A stretch of DNA of 64,000 nt from DAHUYF01 sp963838385 (GCA_963838385.1 CAWIRE010000006.1:620001-684000), one strand, 5' to 3'. Positions 37,266-49,428 are shown, numbered from the stretch's first letter. Numbers and translations are program-made. Notes: generated by a model not told the origin, from the sequence alone.

Positions 37266-39002
37266 CTAGATGTCGGCATAGACATGCGTCTCCGCCCGGC
37301 CGCCCGGATGGGTCACCGCCCCCTTCTCGGCATCGCCCACGGTCTGGGCGTATTTCCACAGCGCTCCCGACTGGAAGTCGTGCCGGCGCGGCTTCCACGC
37401 CTTGCGCCGCGCCTCGAGCTCGGCCTCGCTGAGCTCGACATTGATGGTGCCGGCCTCCGCGTCTATGGCGATGACGTCGCCGTCGCGCAGCAGCGCGATC
37501 GGCCCGCCCACCGCCGCCTCGGGGCCGATATGGCCGATGCAGAAGCCGCGCGTGGCGCCCGAGAAGCGCCCGTCGGTGATCAGCGCCACCTCATGCCCCA
37601 TGCCCTGGCCGGTGATCGCCGCCGTGGTCGACAGCATCTCGCGCATGCCGGGACCGCCGCGCGGGCCCTCATAGCGGATGACGATGACGTCGCCCTTCTG
37701 GTAGCGGCGCTGCTCGACCGCGGCGAAGGCGTCCTCTTCGCGGTCGAAGCAGCGTGCGGTGCCGCGGAATTTGAGCTCGTGCATGCCCGCCACCTTCACG
37801 ATGGCGCCTTGCGGGGCGAGATTGCCGCTGAGGCCCACGACCCCGCCGGTGGGCGAAAGCGGCGCCGAGGTCGGCCGCACCACGTCCTGGTTCTTGGGCA
37901 GGCTCACCTTGGCGAGGTTCTCGGCGATGGTCTTGCCGGTGACGGTCAGGCAATCACCATGGAGATAGCCGCCGTCGAGCAGCGCCTTCATCAGCACCGG
38001 CACGCCGCCGATATCGAAGAGGTCCTTGGCGATGTAGCGCCCGCCCGGCTTCAGATCGGCGATGTAAGGGGTCCGCTTGAAGATCTCGGCCACGGCGTGG
38101 AGATCGAAATCGATCCCCGCCTCATGCGCGATCGCCGGCAGGTGCAGCGCGCCATTGGTCGAGCCGCCCGAGGCGGCGACGATCATCGCCGCGTTCTCCA
38201 GCGCCTTGCGCGTGACGATGTCGCGCGGGCGGATGCGGCTGCGCAGCAGCGCCATCACCGTCTCGCCCGAGGCCTCGGCAAAGCTGTCGCGGCTGTCATA
38301 GGGCGCCGGCGGGCCGGCGGAGCCGGGCAAGGCCAGGCCGATCGCCTCGGAGACGCAGGCCATGGTGTTGGCGGTGAACTGGCCGCCGCAGGAGCCCGAC
38401 GAGGGGCAGGCGACGCATTCGAGCTCGTGCAGCTCGGCATCGCTCATCCGGCCGGCGCTGTGGGCGCCCACCGCCTCGAACACGTCGCCCACGGTCACGT
38501 CCTTGCCGTGGAACTTGCCGGGCAGGATCGAGCCGCCATACATGAAGACGGCCGGGACGTTGAGCCGCAGCATCGCCATCATCAGCCCCGGCAGCGACTT
38601 GTCGCAGCCGGCCAGCCCGACGATCGCGTCATAGCAATGGCCGCGCATGGTGAGCTCGACGGAATCGGCGATCACCTCGCGCGAGACCAGCGAGGATTTC
38701 ATCCCGGCATGGCCCATGGCGATGCCGTCGGTGACGGTGATGGTGGTGAACTCGCGCGGCGTGCCGCCGGCCGCGGCCACGCCTTTCTTGGCCGCCTGCG
38801 CCTGGCGCGACAGCGCGATGTTGCAGGGCGCGGCCTCGTTCCAGGTGGTGGCGACGCCGACCAGCGGCTGGGCGATCTGCTCGTCGGTCAGCCCCATGGC
38901 ATAGAGGTAGGAGCGATGCGGCGCCCGCTCCGGCCCGACCGTGACGTGGCGGCTCGGCAGCGTCGATTTGTCGACGGCGGGTTTCCTGACATCGTCGGGC
39001 AT
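37266..39002 (-). CDS. ilvD: Dihydroxy-acid dehydratase
   Basis: Fe-S enzyme of branched-chain amino acid and pantothenate synthesis, 578 residues. Cluster and Mg ligands are seen in VGLAGCDKSLPGLMMAM, ACPSSGSCGGQFTANTMACV and ITDGRFSGATRGFCIGHIGP. VATTWNEAAPCN and DGIAMGHAGMKSSLVSREVI are family blocks. The start MPDDVRKPAVDKSTLP was chosen over a longer frame. It is followed directly by the aminomutase gene. Confidence 0.97.
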   Translation of the reverse strand: MPDDVRKPAVDKSTLPSRHVTVGPERAPHRSYLYAMGLTDEQIAQPLVGVATTWNEAAPCNIALSRQAQAAKKGVAAAGGTPREFTTITVTDGIAMGHAGMKSSLVSREVIADSVELTMRGHCYDAIVGLAGCDKSLPGLMMAMLRLNVPAVFMYGGSILPGKFHGKDVTVGDVFEAVGAHSAGRMSDAELHELECVACPSSGSCGGQFTANTMACVSEAIGLALPGSAGPPAPYDSRDSFAEASGETVMALLRSRIRPRDIVTRKALENAAMIVAASGGSTNGALHLPAIAHEAGIDFDLHAVAEIFKRTPYIADLKPGGRYIAKDLFDIGGVPVLMKALLDGGYLHGDCLTVTGKTIAENLAKVSLPKNQDVVRPTSAPLSPTGGVVGLSGNLAPQGAIVKVAGMHELKFRGTARCFDREEDAFAAVEQRRYQKGDVIVIRYEGPRGGPGMREMLSTTAAITGQGMGHEVALITDGRFSGATRGFCIGHIGPEAAVGGPIALLRDGDVIAIDAEAGTINVELSEAELEARRKAWKPRRHDFQSGALWKYAQTVGDAEKGAVTHPGGRAETHVYADI

Positions 39003-39144
39003 GGCGTACTCCTCGACCTGGTTTTGCCCGACCATACAAAGGCGCGCCTCAGGTTTCAAAGGGCGGGCCGGCTTGAGGGAGCGTGATCCAGCGGCTACTA
39101 CCCGAACACGAGAAATGACCGTGCCAGCACGCAAGATCGTCGCC

Positions 39145-39220
39145 CCCCACCTCACCCTCCCGCTGCGCGGGTCCCTCCCTCTCCGCCCCGGGGGGCGGAG
39201 AGGGTTGGGGTGAGGTGGGG
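39145..39220. repeat. Large inverted repeat between ilvD and the HAD gene
   Basis: Outer arms CCCCACCTCACCCT and GGGGTGAGGTGGGG, with an inner palindrome CCCTCTCCGCCCC / GGGGCGGAGAGGG. Elements of this composition are common intergenic repeats in alphaproteobacteria. It lies in the divergent promoter region rather than between convergent genes. Confidence 0.7.
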
Positions 39221-39237
39221 CGGGAAACGGCACGCCC

Positions 39238-40137
39238 TTGCCCACCCTCACCTTCGCCGAGGCTTGGCGCTGCTATCGCCGCGCCGAGCCGCGCCTGCCG
39301 GCGAAGCCGGCGCCGGTGGCGCCGCGCCGCATCAGGGGGGTTGCCGAGATCGCCGACGCGTTCGACCTGATCGTGCTCGACGCCTGGGGCGTGCTCAATC
39401 TCGGCGATGCGGCGATCCCGACCGCGGCCGCTGCCGTCGCCGGTCTGCGCGCGGCCGGCAAGCGTCTCGTCGTCCTCAGCAATGACGGCACCCGCCGCGG
39501 CGCCGAGGCGGCGGCGCGCCACCGCCGCCGCGGCATCGCCATCGCCGATGACGAGATCGTGGCCGGCATCGACCTGCTGCCCGAGGTGATCGGCGCGCTG
39601 GCGCCGGCGCCGGCGCTCGGGCTCATCGCCGACGGGCCGCCGCCCTTCCCCACCCTGCTCGGCTCGGCGCTGCCGCTCGCCGACGACCCCCGCGCCTATG
39701 ACCGCGCCGGCGCCATCCTGTTCCTCTCCAGCGACGGCTGGAGCGACGGGCGCCAGCGACTGCTCGAGGCGAGCCTCGCCGCCGCGCCGCGGCCGCTGAT
39801 CATCGGCAATCCCGACGTGGCCTCGCCCGAGCCCCTGCGCATGGCGGCGGAGCCCGGCTATTTCGCCCATGAAGCGGCCGAACGGATCGGGATCGCGCCG
39901 ATCTTCTGCGGCAAGCCGTTCCCGCCGATCTATGCGCGTGTCGCGGCGCTTCATCCCGACATCGCCCCCGAGCGCGTGCTCTGTGTCGGCGACACGCTCC
40001 ACACCGACGTCCTGGGCGGCCGCGCCGCCGGCTATCGCGCCTTGCTCGTCGAGGAGGGTTTCTGCCGCGGGCGCGACGGCCCGGCGCTCGCCGCCGAGTG
40101 CGGCATCTGGCCGGATTTCGTGGCGCCGCGCCTGTAG
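39238..40137 (+). CDS. HAD-superfamily (IIA) hydrolase, TIGR01459-type
   Basis: A 299-residue phosphatase-like protein. HAD motif I is FDLIVLDAWGVLNLGD, motif II LVVLSNDGTRRG, motif III region ICGKPFPPIYARVA, motif IV VLCVGDTLHTDVLGGRAAGY. It belongs to a conserved alphaproteobacterial HAD-IIA group of unknown substrate. A TTG start is used because no ATG or GTG precedes motif I in frame at a sensible distance; a weak GGGCGGG lies upstream. The 3' end overlaps the convergent LysR gene by 106 bases. Confidence 0.85.
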   Translation: MPTLTFAEAWRCYRRAEPRLPAKPAPVAPRRIRGVAEIADAFDLIVLDAWGVLNLGDAAIPTAAAAVAGLRAAGKRLVVLSNDGTRRGAEAAARHRRRGIAIADDEIVAGIDLLPEVIGALAPAPALGLIADGPPPFPTLLGSALPLADDPRAYDRAGAILFLSSDGWSDGRQRLLEASLAAAPRPLIIGNPDVASPEPLRMAAEPGYFAHEAAERIGIAPIFCGKPFPPIYARVAALHPDIAPERVLCVGDTLHTDVLGGRAAGYRALLVEEGFCRGRDGPALAAECGIWPDFVAPRL

Positions 40138-41039
40138 CCGGCGAAGATCTCCTGCACCAGGCCGCGCAGCCAGCGATTGGCCGGGTCCTGGTCGGCCGTG
40201 TCGTGCCAATAGAGGTAGAGATCGAGCGTCGGCGTCGTCAGCGGCAAGGGCAGGATGCGGTTGCCGATGCCGGCATTGAGCACGCCGGCGTAGCGCGCCG
40301 CCATGGTGAGCACGAGATCGCTCTGGCTGACCACGCGGAAGGCGGCGAGATAGTTGCGGCAGCGCAGCCGGACGCGGCGCTGCAGCCCGCGCTCGCTCAG
40401 CACGACATCCTCGAAGCCCGGGCCTTTGCGCCGCGAGGTCACCATCACGTGCTGCTGGCGCAGGTAGTCGGCGAGATCGAAGCCCCGGCGGATCTGCGGA
40501 TGGCGGGCGCGCGCCACCACCACCAGGCGGTCGGCGGCGATACGGCGGCGATGCACGCGCTCCGACACAGGCAGCGGCACGTCGAGGGCGAGGTCGAGCG
40601 TGCCGGCGGCAAGTCCGGGCTCCAGGTTGCGCCGCGCCGCCTGCACGATGCGCAGATCGATCCCCGGCGCCGCGCGGGCGAGCGCCGGCATCAGCCGCGG
40701 CAGCAGCAGCAGCTCCACCGGATCGCGCATGGCAAGCGTCATGCGTCCCTCGGCCGTCGCGGGATCGAAGGGCGGCACGTCGCCCAGCAGCGCGTCGAGG
40801 CCGCGCAGCGAGCGCCGCAGCGGCTCGATCAGCCCCCGCGTCAGCGGCGTCGGCACCAGCGCGCGGCCCTGGCGCACGAACAGCGGGTCGTCGAACAGCG
40901 CGCGCAGCCGGGCGAGCGCATGGCTGATCGCCGGCTGAGTGAGGTTCAGCTTCTCGGCGGCGCGGGTGACGCCGCCCTCGCCGTGAATGGCGTCGAGCAC
41001 CACCAGCAGATTGAGGTCGAGCTTTCTAACATCAATCAT
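40032..41039 (-). CDS. LysR-family transcriptional regulator
   Basis: A 335-residue regulator with an N-terminal helix-turn-helix (LNLLVVLDAIHGEGGVTRAA and LNLTQPAISHALARLRALFD) and a periplasmic-binding-like effector domain (MTLAMRDPVELLLLPRLMPA onward). NodD/NahR-like features include DLNLLVVLDAI. The last 30 or so residues (ATKSGQMPHSAASAGPSRP) are antisense to the HAD gene and look non-native. It is divergent from an acyl-CoA dehydrogenase gene 91 bases away, its probable target. Confidence 0.92.
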   Translation of the reverse strand: MIDVRKLDLNLLVVLDAIHGEGGVTRAAEKLNLTQPAISHALARLRALFDDPLFVRQGRALVPTPLTRGLIEPLRRSLRGLDALLGDVPPFDPATAEGRMTLAMRDPVELLLLPRLMPALARAAPGIDLRIVQAARRNLEPGLAAGTLDLALDVPLPVSERVHRRRIAADRLVVVARARHPQIRRGFDLADYLRQQHVMVTSRRKGPGFEDVVLSERGLQRRVRLRCRNYLAAFRVVSQSDLVLTMAARYAGVLNAGIGNRILPLPLTTPTLDLYLYWHDTADQDPANRWLRGLVQEIFAGYRRGATKSGQMPHSAASAGPSRPRQKPSSTSKAR

Positions 41040-41130
41040 ATCTATGGAAGCTTATGACCAATATTCATTTTTGTCATGCCTCGCGCCGGCATAGCCTCTT
41101 CCCGGACGATTTCGGGAAAGGCGGTGGGCC

Positions 41131-42336
<1,206 letters not shown>

Positions 42337-42395
42337 CCGCAAGGGCACGGACACGCTTAGGCTAGGCGCGATCCGTGCGGCTCCCGCATTGCGCC

Positions 42396-42491
42396 GGCCG
42401 ATGCGGCCAGTCACCACGGTGCAGGCTTTCGCGCCCCGGATCAAGTCCGGGGCGCTGGCGCCTGCCAGCGACAACGCTTCGCGTTGCGCTA
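42396..42491 (-). repeat. TAG-anchored repeat, copy C (Yip1-like gene 3' end)
   Basis: Read from the stop, hairpin 1 is AACGC-GAA-GCGTT: both sides changed relative to copy A, keeping the pair. Hairpin 2 is GCTGGC-AGGC-GCCAGC. Hairpin 3 is a different stem, GCGCCCCGGA with its complement around TCAAG. The tail is AAGCCTGCACCG, and the C-to-T change there matches the loop change GGGC to AGGC. Confidence 0.85.
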
Positions 42492-43094
42492 TGCCATGCC
42501 GAGCGCGCCCATGCCGAGCAGCGCCGCGATGGCGGCCGCGGCGAGAACGAAGAGGCAAAGCGCGGCAAGGGCGATCGCGCCGGTGAAGGCCAGCAGCCGC
42601 TCGGGCGGCACCGCAAGGAGCGCGGGCGCGCCGCAGGCAACGAGGTAAAGGCTGTAGAGATCGGCCAGCAGGGCGAGCGCGCCCAGCACCGGCACCGGCC
42701 GCAGGATGCCCCCGATCCAGCTCACCGTGGCGGCATAGGCGATGAGCTTGAGCGCGCCGTCAAAGCGCTCCTCGCCATCGAAATAGGGCGCCAGCCGGGC
42801 GGCGGCCCAGGCCAGGACGACGACGCCCCCAAGGCTCAGCAGGTAGGCGGCGAGCGCCGCCGCCAGCGCGGTGCCGACGCTCAGAAAACCAAACAGCAGC
42901 GACCAGGCGATGAGCTTCGCCGCCGGCGGGATCGCCGCCAGCGGCAGGACCACGCGGGTGTAGAGGCCGACCGGATCCGGCCGCTCGGCCGCGATCTGGC
43001 CCCATTCCCGCCGCGGCGACAGCAGCAGCCCGCGCAGCCGCATCGCCAATTCGCTCTGACGCGCCAGGCGCGCCGCGATCTCGACCCTCTCCAT
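42489..43094 (-). CDS. Yip1-domain membrane protein
   Basis: A 201-residue integral membrane protein with five predicted helices (VVLPLAAIPPAAKLIAWSLL, ALAAALAAYLLSLGGVVVLA, IAYAATVSWIGGIL, LADLYSLYLVACGAPALL, AIALAALCLFVLAAAAIAAL). The N-terminal LLLSPRREWGQIAAERPD is typical of Yip1-family (PF04893) bacterial proteins. Function is unknown. It ends at a TAG that begins the structured repeat. Confidence 0.85.
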   Translation of the reverse strand: MERVEIAARLARQSELAMRLRGLLLSPRREWGQIAAERPDPVGLYTRVVLPLAAIPPAAKLIAWSLLFGFLSVGTALAAALAAYLLSLGGVVVLAWAAARLAPYFDGEERFDGALKLIAYAATVSWIGGILRPVPVLGALALLADLYSLYLVACGAPALLAVPPERLLAFTGAIALAALCLFVLAAAAIAALLGMGALGMA

Positions 43095-43195
43095 CGGTCC
43101 TCCGGACCAGCTTGCCCCCGCGGGAAACGCCGGCCGGGCGCGAACGGTTATGTTATTGCCGTGTCAAGGCGAGGTGGAGGCTAGCCCGAGCCGCG

Positions 43196-45840
<2,645 letters not shown>

Positions 45841-45905
45841 GGCCGAACGCTTTCACTCGCTCCGATCTGCTGATGGCGCCGGCGGGCATGCGTCCGCGCG
45901 AGCGG

Positions 45906-46505
45906 TTACCGGGCCTGGGCCTCGCGCGACATGCGGTGGATCTCTTCCTGCACCAGCCGCTCGACGAGCTGCGGCAGATGCGCGTCGAGCCAGTCCCGCA
46001 GCATCGGCCGCAACAGCTCGCGCACGAGATCCTCGAGCGTGCGCCCGGCATCGCCCAGCGGCAGGCTGCCGAGCTGATCGCGGGCGCCGAGGCTGGAGAG
46101 CTGCGAGAGCGCCGCGACCGAGGCGGCGGCCGTGCCGGACGACACCAGCCGCTCCTCTTCCTCCTCCGGCATCGGCGGCATCGGCGGCGGTGCGGGCGGC
46201 GGCTCGGCGCGCAGCGGCGCGGGCGGCGGCGTCTCGACGCCGAAGACCGCCTTGGGCGGCGGCGGTGGGGGCGGTGGGGGTGGCGGCTCCATCGCGGGCG
46301 GCTTCTTGGCGCCAGCCGTGATGCTGACCACCGTGCCGTCCTCCTCAACCACCTCGGTCAGCTCGAGCACCTCGTCGCCGCGCGCCGGCTTCTCCTCGAC
46401 CGCTGCCGGCGCCGGCGCTGCGTCCCCATCCTCGGCGATGATGCGCCGGATGGAGGCGAGAATCTCCTCCATCGACGGCTCGTGCTGACCCTTTGGATCC
46501 GACAT
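45906..46505 (-). CDS. popZ: PopZ-like polar organising protein (DUF2497)
   Basis: A 199-residue protein with the N-terminal SMEEILASIRRIIAEDGD helix that recruits client proteins, a Pro/Glu-rich disordered middle including an 11-residue proline run, and C-terminal oligomerisation helices (LEDLVRELLRPMLRDWLDAH and LPQLVERLVQEEIHRMS). In Caulobacter PopZ builds a polar matrix that anchors ParB-parS. The start M of MSDPKGQHEP has a GGGG purine tract upstream. It lies upstream of valS, as in other alphaproteobacteria. Confidence 0.92.
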   Translation of the reverse strand: MSDPKGQHEPSMEEILASIRRIIAEDGDAAPAPAAVEEKPARGDEVLELTEVVEEDGTVVSITAGAKKPPAMEPPPPPPPPPPPKAVFGVETPPPAPLRAEPPPAPPPMPPMPEEEEERLVSSGTAAASVAALSQLSSLGARDQLGSLPLGDAGRTLEDLVRELLRPMLRDWLDAHLPQLVERLVQEEIHRMSREAQAR

Positions 46506-46629
46506 GCCCCTCAACCGATACCGCGTAAATGCGGGCTAGACTAAGGGAAGCCAAGGCAAAACGCCAGCCGAACCGGCGCCTTTGCGTCGCTGCGGCGCAG
46601 CAACTCGGCGGTTGTTCGCGCGCTTGGCG

Positions 46630-47286
46630 CTAAAACACGAAGCTGGGCTCGGCCTCGAAGCCCGGCAACAGCGGCACCGCGGCATCGAAGGCCGGCCACT
46701 GCGACAGCACGCCGCCCACCGAAGTCATCACCACCGCGCGTCCGGGGCCGCTGTCGGGCCGCAGCACGCAAACCAGGCGGCCGCCTTCGGCAAGCTGGTT
46801 GGCGATCGCGTCGGGGATGCGCTGGACGGCGCCCTCGCACAGGATCACCCGATAGGGCGCGCGGCCGGGATGTCCAATGCCGAGCGGCGCTTCGACCACC
46901 GTGGCATTATCGATGGCCAACTCGCGCAGCCGCGCCACCGCCTGGCGCGCCAGCTCGACCTCGCTGTCGACGGCAACCACGCTGCGCGCCAGCCGCGCGA
47001 GCAGCGCCGTGCCGTAGCCGGTGCCGCAGCCGATCTCCAGCACGCTGTCCTCGCGGCCGATCTCGGCGAGCTGGATCAGCCGCGCCAGCACCATGGGCTG
47101 CATCATGTAGCGGCCGCCGCCCAGCGGCAGGTCGTCATCGACATAGGCCGCGCCCCGCAGCCGCGCCGGCACGAAGCGCTCGCGCGGCACCGCGAGGAAT
47201 GCCTCCAGCACGGCCTCGTCGGTGACCTTGTTGGGGCGAATCTGGCTGTCGACCATGGCAAGACGCGCGGCGGCGTAGTCGATCAT
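46630..47286 (-). CDS. PCMT-like SAM-dependent methyltransferase
   Basis: A 218-residue relative of protein-L-isoaspartate O-methyltransferase: MVDSQIRPNKVTDEAVLEAF, VPRERFVPARLRGAAYVDDD, PMVLARLIQLAEIG and the SAM motif VLEIGCGTGYGTALLARLA. It differs from pcm in the substrate-binding loop (GGRYMMQPMVL). In alphaproteobacteria this gene usually precedes tolC; here popZ follows after 124 bases, so tolC is absent from the locus. Its role is unknown. The tRNA-Cys gene lies upstream on the other strand. Confidence 0.88.
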   Translation of the reverse strand: MIDYAAARLAMVDSQIRPNKVTDEAVLEAFLAVPRERFVPARLRGAAYVDDDLPLGGGRYMMQPMVLARLIQLAEIGREDSVLEIGCGTGYGTALLARLARSVVAVDSEVELARQAVARLRELAIDNATVVEAPLGIGHPGRAPYRVILCEGAVQRIPDAIANQLAEGGRLVCVLRPDSGPGRAVVMTSVGGVLSQWPAFDAAVPLLPGFEAEPSFVF

Positions 47287-47418
47287 GGCGGGGTCCGGGC
47301 CTCGGCTTGCGGCTGGGGGCAGGTGCGCCGGTTATATAAGTGCAACCGCCGGAAGACAATCCTCGCCTTGCCGCCGGCTTGACCGCGCCGCGGCCCCCCG
47401 CATATACCTGCGCACCCC

Positions 47419-47493
47419 GGCCGGATGGCAGAGTGGCTATGCAGAGGACTGCAAATCCTCGTACAGCGGTTCGAATTCCGCTTCCGGCCTCCA
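47419..47493 (+). tRNA. tRNA-Cys (GCA)
   Basis: Acceptor GGCCGGA pairs with TCCGGCC, followed by T and an encoded CCA. The anticodon stem GAGGA/TCCTC carries the loop CTGCAAA with anticodon GCA, and the T-arm GCGGTTCGAATTCCGC is intact. Its 3' part is the integration site of the island that follows. Confidence 0.98.
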
Positions 47494-47495
47494 CC
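47448..47495 (+). repeat. Left attachment repeat (attL) inside tRNA-Cys
   Basis: A 48-bp segment from the anticodon loop (ACTGCAAATCC) through the CCA and two bases beyond. It is identical to 55357-55404. It forms the left end of the island and keeps the tRNA functional. Confidence 0.9.
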
Positions 47496-47834
47496 GATTT
47501 TCGCTTAAGACTCAACGACTTGCAGCGCCAGGCGCTCCGGGACGGCCGCAGTTTCGTGTTGCAAGCGCTACCGAAGAAAACCGCAGTTTCCCTGGCGTTA
47601 TGACGCGTTCCCGATTGTTCCGTGCAACACGCGCGCAGCACGATGTTCGATCGCTGTTCTACCCCACGCCGCGGTCCCAAGCTCGCGCGCCGGCGGGGCT
47701 TGGCGAACGCACGGGGCGCTAAAGATCCGAGGTGGACCGCGGTCGGGGTGGCGCGCCGAGGGGTTGTGTTGCCGACGGCGCGGCACCACCTTTTAATCTT
47801 GGCCGGCGCTGCCGGCATCCGGAGCAGGAAGCAC
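47496..47834. other. Gene-free left end of the island
   Basis: No convincing coding sequence, tRNA or repeat is visible in this stretch. Short open frames lack ribosome-binding sites and family features. An eroded integrase would be expected here for a tRNA-targeting element, but I cannot recognise one. Confidence 0.5.
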
Positions 47835-48113
47835 ATGACCCCGACGTACCTCCAATCCGCCAACGCCCCTTCGCTTGGTGACATCTGCCGGGCCGGCACC
47901 ATCGTCATCGCGCTCGGAGGCATCGTGGTCGGTCCCAAGATCGAGTTCCTGCATCAAAGCCCGACGTCCGCCAGTGAATTAGCCGTCGGCGCGCCTCACG
48001 AAGACGTTGAGGGTGACAGTGTCGCTTGGCCGGCCGAGCCGACGAAGGAGCTGACCGCCACCTCCACGACCTCGACTGCAGGCTTCTCGGAGCCGTTCTT
48101 CAAGGCCCCCTAG
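47835..48113 (+). CDS. Hypothetical protein with possible N-terminal membrane segment
   Basis: A 92-residue frame starting MTPTYLQSANAPSLGDICRA with a hydrophobic stretch TIVIALGGIVVG around residues 22-33, then a Ser/Thr/Glu-rich tail. GGAGCAGGA upstream of the ATG is a good ribosome site. No family is recognised. Confidence 0.4.
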   Translation: MTPTYLQSANAPSLGDICRAGTIVIALGGIVVGPKIEFLHQSPTSASELAVGAPHEDVEGDSVAWPAEPTKELTATSTTSTAGFSEPFFKAP

Positions 48114-48127
48114 AAGGGACCACGATC

Positions 48128-48313
48128 GTGGAACGGAGGCGGGATGTGGCTTTCGCCGACTTCATGAACTGGCTCCATGTTCTGCACTTCATAATCGACG
48201 CGGAACACCCCGACTACGACCGAAACCCCGACAGGTGGCGCCCCTACTTCAACGCGGATTACGAGCCGCGGCGGGCGCTGCAGGCGGACATGAAGCGGAA
48301 CGCCGAGTCTTGA
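48128..48313 (+). CDS. Hypothetical small protein
   Basis: A 61-residue frame from a GTG (VERRRDVAFADFMNWLHVL) containing IIDAEHPDYDRNPDRW and YFNADYEPRRAL. The composition is protein-like, but no family is recognised. It lies 14 bases after the previous ORF with GGACC upstream. The following frame starts in overlap with its stop. Confidence 0.35.
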   Translation: MERRRDVAFADFMNWLHVLHFIIDAEHPDYDRNPDRWRPYFNADYEPRRALQADMKRNAES

Positions 48314-48537
48314 CATGCGCAGGAAGCGAGAGCGGCGCGATAACCCATACTTCGCGATCCAAGGCGTTACCGTGGGGTCAGTATCACGCCGCGAGATGCC
48401 GCACCCCGGGCTGCGGATGGTCGATCGTTCTCGCCGAGTATGTCGAGGACGGTCCGCGGCCAGTTGCGCAGACGGTTAAGTGTATCTGCGGGATCGAGGC
48501 GAGCTACTCACCGTCCTTCGTCCTCTTCATAACCTAG
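48310..48537 (+). CDS. Small Cys-rich, possible zinc-ribbon-like protein
   Basis: A 75-residue frame from a TTG that overlaps the preceding stop. It contains ARCRTPGCGWSIVLAEYVED and VKCICGIEASY, spacing four cysteines like a small zinc ribbon. This is a guess from cysteine spacing only; the start is uncertain. Confidence 0.35.
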   Translation: MTCAGSESGAITHTSRSKALPWGQYHAARCRTPGCGWSIVLAEYVEDGPRPVAQTVKCICGIEASYSPSFVLFIT

Positions 48538-48573
48538 CTTCGGCCGCATCTCGAAACGATCCTTTTACAGGAT

Positions 48574-49032
48574 GTGCGGTGCTTCCGTCATTGGCACGAT
48601 GCGCCTCTTGGAACGCTACTGCAAATTCAAGACCCCACAAATCAGCGCCCGGCCATCGGCATGCGGGCGAAGATGGAAGTTGCGGGCGGCGTCGCCGAAC
48701 TGATTCTCATGGTCGAGGGTGACAACGCGGGGCGCCTTTTCGCTGGCGATCACATTTGGCCATCCGCGCTCGACGTGTCCGCCCTTGCGCGGATCGGGGT
48801 GCAAGACGCGATGCCCGAGCGCACCAGGCGGGGAGAGGAATTCTTGACTGGTGCGGTTTGCGCGTACTTCGGTGCCGACCAAGAGATATACATGTGGTCA
48901 AGCACCATGAATGACGGAACCGGGTGGACCTGCCTTTACGGCAAGAAGGCGGGCGAAGTGAGCCGCGGCCTACGGACCGAGAATTTGGTCGGGCTCGGGA
49001 AGGCTGTCGTTCAACCGATCGCCAACGATTGA
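48574..49032 (+). CDS. Hypothetical protein, island
   Basis: A 152-residue protein from a GTG start (an internal ATG at MRAKMEVAGGVAELILMVEG is also possible). It includes GRLFAGDHIWPSALDVSALA and YFGADQEIYMWSSTMNDGTG. It has no signal peptide or helix-turn-helix, and I do not recognise it. Codon use is ordinary for a coding frame, so I think it is real. Confidence 0.45.
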   Translation: MRCFRHWHDAPLGTLLQIQDPTNQRPAIGMRAKMEVAGGVAELILMVEGDNAGRLFAGDHIWPSALDVSALARIGVQDAMPERTRRGEEFLTGAVCAYFGADQEIYMWSSTMNDGTGWTCLYGKKAGEVSRGLRTENLVGLGKAVVQPIAND

Positions 49033-49051
49033 CGCGTGCCGTCGCTAAACC

Positions 49052-49428
49052 ATGAAAGTTGGCGCTGCCGTCGCGTTCCTCGGAGCAGCCCTGGCGACCG
49101 CACCGGCTACCTGATCGGAGCCGGCGCCGGGGACGTACGTTACGTAGGATGGGTCGCCGCTGCTGACCTTTACAAATTCTGCACGACGCCCAATCAGGAG
49201 CAGTCCTGTATCGGCTACATCGAGGCCGTCGCCGACACACTGGGAAACATCCGATACCGCGCGTTCGGCGTCATGACTTGTACACCCCCTGGGACCAACG
49301 GATTTCGCCTCAGAGAGATCGTCATCGATTTCATCGAACGGCAGCCCGTATGGAAGTCGTTCACCGGCGCGGAAGTAGCCGCGTTCGCGCTCTCTGCAAA
49401 GTTTCCGTGCAGCGCGGCGCCCCACTAG
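49052..49428 (+). pseudogene. Rap1a/Tai-like immunity protein, interrupted by one-base deletion
   Basis: The signal peptide MKVGAAVAFLGAALATAPA is in one frame; the mature part AGDVRYVGWVAAADLYKFCT, then CIGYIEAVADTLG, CTPPGTNGFRLREIVIDFIE and a terminal ALSAKFPC are in the other. Adding one base yields exactly 126 codons. The four cysteines and the C-terminal fPC pattern fit the Rap1a/Tai family (PF18602), periplasmic immunity proteins against type VI amidase effectors. No effector or T6SS gene is near, so it may be an orphan immunity gene or serve another role. Confidence 0.6.

Noticed and set aside
36180..39086. 968-codon open frame on the plus strand
   Set aside because: It is antisense to the intact kamA-like and ilvD genes and has no recognisable motif.
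47496..47600. Continuation frame with DFRLRLNDLQRQALRDGRSF as an integrase remnant
   Set aside because: Too short and without catalytic motifs; similarity to recombinase N termini could not be supported.
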